Source: Pseudomonadota bacterium
GTDB taxonomy: Bacteria; Desulfobacterota; Syntrophobacteria; Syntrophobacterales; Syntrophobacteraceae
Reading direction: 5' to 3'
NCBI GenBank assembly: GCA_023416335.1
Contig: JAEZHY010000036.1
Span: 1 to 14,476, forward strand
DNA: 14,476 bases
A program made the position numbers and the translations under genes. Under the pieces are notes generated by a model, which saw only the letters and a program-made list of their open reading frames with translations, was not told where the DNA came from and searched no databases. Positions 13,501 through 14,476 of the stretch are shown here, piece after piece; position 1 is the stretch's first letter, and each line of letters begins with the position of its first letter.

Positions 13501-14476
13501 GCTCAACCCGAGCGCAGTCGCCCCCGTTGCGGGCGCCATACCCGGTTACATGGATCCGCCCAGCGACTACTGGTATGCAGGGCAGAACAAGGTTTTTCGC
13601 GTGACGCACATTGGGGTCGACGCTCATCTCATCCACTTCCATCTGGGCAACCTGCAGGTGGTAAACCGGGTTGACTGGACCAACACGTACATGCCTCCCG
13701 ATGCGAATGAGCTTGGATGGAAGGAATCGATAAGGACCTATCCATTTACGGACCTGATTCTGGCATCGAACATCCCGATGATGCATCTGCCGTTCCAGGT
13801 ACCGCAGAGTAATCGTTACCTGGATCCGACCTCACCGCCCGGCTCCTCGGCCAATTTCCCTGCCGCTCCGCCGGTAGCTGGCCAGGTTGTGCCGGCTGCT
13901 CTTACCAACGTCATGACCAACTTCGGGTGGGAGTATGTGTATCACTGCCACTACCTGGACCACGAAGAAAACGACATGATGCGTCCGATGGTTTTCGTGC
14001 CCGTAATTCCTGCCGCGCCTACCGGGCTGAATGCAACCATGCCGACCACGACGAGTGTGGCACTCAAATGGGTGGCTTCGGACTCCAATGCGGACGGTTA
14101 CAGGATTCAAAGGGCGACCAACACCGCATTTACGACGGGGCTGACGACGTTCACCGTTCAGGGATACACGACCCTGACCTATACGGATTCTCCCGTTAAC
14201 GCAAACACCGTGTATTACTATCGGGTGCTGGCATTCAACGCCGCGGGCGATTCGGCATGGAGTAATGTTGTCCCCAGCAGGGGACCCGTACCGCCTTCGA
14301 ATTTGAAAGTCACTGCTGCCCGGAATTTTGCGCTGGATAATGTAACCTTAACCTGGACCTCCACCGGGACGGTTACCAATTTCACTGTTCAGTCTGCGAA
14401 TAATGCTGCATTTACCGGCGCAACCAGTTACACCGTGGCCGGGAATCTCGCTTCGTGGAGCCAGACAGTCCAGCGG
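10520..14476 (+). CDS. Large secreted multicopper oxidase with GSGY repeats and fibronectin type III domains (partial, >1319 aa)
   Basis: ATG 10520 follows AGGAGGAAG; the frame is open to the right edge, so the C-terminus is missing. Residues 1 to about 28 are a signal peptide. Cupredoxin 1 (about 150-345) carries HLHGG (H238, H240) and YHDHAYG (H320, H322). Cupredoxin 2 (about 480-720) has MVINGAPYPT, GNEGGF and AERADVIVDL. Cupredoxin 3 (about 965-1160) carries H1036-x2-H1039-x-H1041 and HCHYLDHEENDM (H1142, C1143, H1144, H1148, M1153). All type 1, 2 and 3 copper ligands are therefore present, with an axial Met. Residues about 812-964 are a repeat block between domains 2 and 3. Fibronectin type III domains start near 1166 and 1258. 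The family oxidises metal ions or phenols and reduces O2 to water. The size recalls extracellular OmpB of Geobacter and MofA of Leptothrix; the substrate cannot be told. Confidence 0.93.
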   Translation, partial: MKLTMPRIFALPALVGIILCLGVGQTAAEKRQFSVDHQENALNARQKINPGFMKTQAQNNNLKAAAVSNIPNPAVGFNPAVNYALPNFSVSPPIQKFIDTLPGLGVGNASTNGNYIPVAIPDKSTYPGSDYYELSVDQYTQKLASDLPGLTTLRGYRQTNTTDASVDINQYLGPAIIAQAGVPVRLKVTNNLPLEGTTPPMMSPVSNFFLPVDTTLMGASMGPNGGTEIYTQNRINVHLHGGFTPWISDGTPHQWWTPAGQATSYPKGVSFQNVPDMLTNGTSPCAAQGNPSACITPGPTDGVGTLFYPNQQSARLMFYHDHAYGITRLNVYGGLAAPYLLIDSTETGLIDSGVLPNQAGIDQTFAKNHTTPPSSPLSAAGGLYAHGIPLVIQDKSFVNETTSPPPGFSGTLPDITANLDPLWGTYVPNYTAGGSLWYPHEYMPNENIYDPTGFNNLGRWDYGPFMAPPLLANNITLPSPTIVPEAYGDTMVINGAPYPTITLPPDPVRFQILNAANERVLNLQFYYAADEYGNVCRAVGGVITAVKGPNAGSIIPQSDCTEVSMVPAIPPSNACSATTTTGGGGLAAAAMDASGNPLNGTGLPPGCTPSTWPKDGRDGGVPDPATAGPPFIQIGNEGGFMPLVAVIPSTPIGYEYNRRAVTVMDTTSHALMIAPAERADVIVDLSTVPVGSTLILYNDMPAPTPLYDTRNDYYTDSPDQTASGGAPPTSPGWGPNTRTLLQINVPATGTPGTPVNISDLNTAIGAAYAATQPKPVAPAKAYNNAWPNTYTTDVHVQNVDETINLTGQGQRVSKVITTAPGTGYTTAPVVRFIGGGCTTMPSGTARLNGVTAVTVTTAGSGYTSAPTVTITGGGGTGATAIAQISGGVVSAINMVTLGSGYTNVPTVTLTGGGGTGAAATATITPNSVGDIVLNNPGAGCTSAPYVYLTGGNGTAAAANAILVGDTILDSIGITEGFDIEYGRMNVTMATAPNLLNPSAVAPVAGAIPGYMDPPSDYWYAGQNKVFRVTHIGVDAHLIHFHLGNLQVVNRVDWTNTYMPPDANELGWKESIRTYPFTDLILASNIPMMHLPFQVPQSNRYLDPTSPPGSSANFPAAPPVAGQVVPAALTNVMTNFGWEYVYHCHYLDHEENDMMRPMVFVPVIPAAPTGLNATMPTTTSVALKWVASDSNADGYRIQRATNTAFTTGLTTFTVQGYTTLTYTDSPVNANTVYYYRVLAFNAAGDSAWSNVVPSRGPVPPSNLKVTAARNFALDNVTLTWTSTGTVTNFTVQSANNAAFTGATSYTVAGNLASWSQTVQR
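12953..13411 (+). repeat. Four GSGY-type protein repeats inside the oxidase gene
   Basis: About 38 codons repeat four times, each with a G-x-G-[Y/C]-T-x2-P core followed by a strand and a Gly-rich turn. The four cores are GTGYTTAPVV..IGGG, GSGYTSAPTVTITGGGG, GSGYTNVPTVTLTGGGG and GAGCTSAPYVYLTGGNG. In the first and fourth units the core is changed (TGY, GAGC), so the middle two are most alike. Such repeats are known from secreted and tail-fibre-like proteins and probably form a beta-helix or beta-roll. Confidence 0.8.

Noticed and set aside
12956..13786. 276-codon minus-strand frame
   Set aside because: It is a shadow of the copper oxidase caused by GC-rich repeats; the plus strand carries all copper motifs.
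1..14476. CRISPR array, retron, toxin-antitoxin pair or other defence system
   Set aside because: No regularly spaced identical repeats, reverse transcriptase, Cas, nuclease or paired small toxin genes were found; the only repeats are those listed.

Overview
The window reads as a piece of a Gram-negative, moderately GC-rich, free-living bacterial chromosome. The best guess is Desulfobacterota (the former Deltaproteobacteria, of the Geobacter or Syntrophobacter kind). This is an inference from four things: the type of large exported multicopper oxidase, a textbook sigma-54 promoter, many secreted Asp-box proteins and small exported proteins, and REP-like hairpins. No ribosomal or other marker gene is present to settle it.

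Left end (1-430): tandem palindrome modules run in frame into the C-terminal stub of a tyrosine recombinase. The stub sits head to head with an intact tRNA-Glu(UUC) gene that has its own promoter and terminator. This is the usual geometry of a decayed integrative element at a tRNA.

430-4825 is a low-density accessory stretch. It holds three very small Sec-exported proteins: 772-1077 (+), Tyr/Gly-rich 2546-2935 (-) and Met-rich 4534-4824 (+). It also holds a two-gene minus-strand unit, a coiled-coil cytoplasmic protein followed by a lipoprotein. A 500-bp element with many hairpins occurs twice in direct orientation (1232-1740 and 1843-2346). That element has GAAA-capped hairpins and, in the first copy, a closed three-way junction, so it looks like a structured RNA or palindromic mobile element rather than coding DNA.

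5456-9922 carries two tandem minus-strand genes for exported Asp-box (BNR/Ycf48-like) beta-propeller proteins. Their 5' region, start region and signal peptide are almost identical, while the propellers have diverged.

10520 to the right edge carries the plus-strand gene of a very large secreted multicopper oxidase. It has all four copper motifs, a GSGY-type beta-repeat block inserted between cupredoxin domains 2 and 3, and C-terminal fibronectin type III domains; it is cut by the window edge. It is preceded by a sigma-54 type -24/-12 element, an inverted repeat about 120 bp upstream placed like an activator site, and a 230-nt leader.

Nearly every protein gene here encodes an exported product, so the window is best read as a cell-surface or extracellular module. 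Whether the exported Tyr-rich, Met-rich and propeller proteins work with the copper oxidase is a hypothesis, not something the sequence shows.
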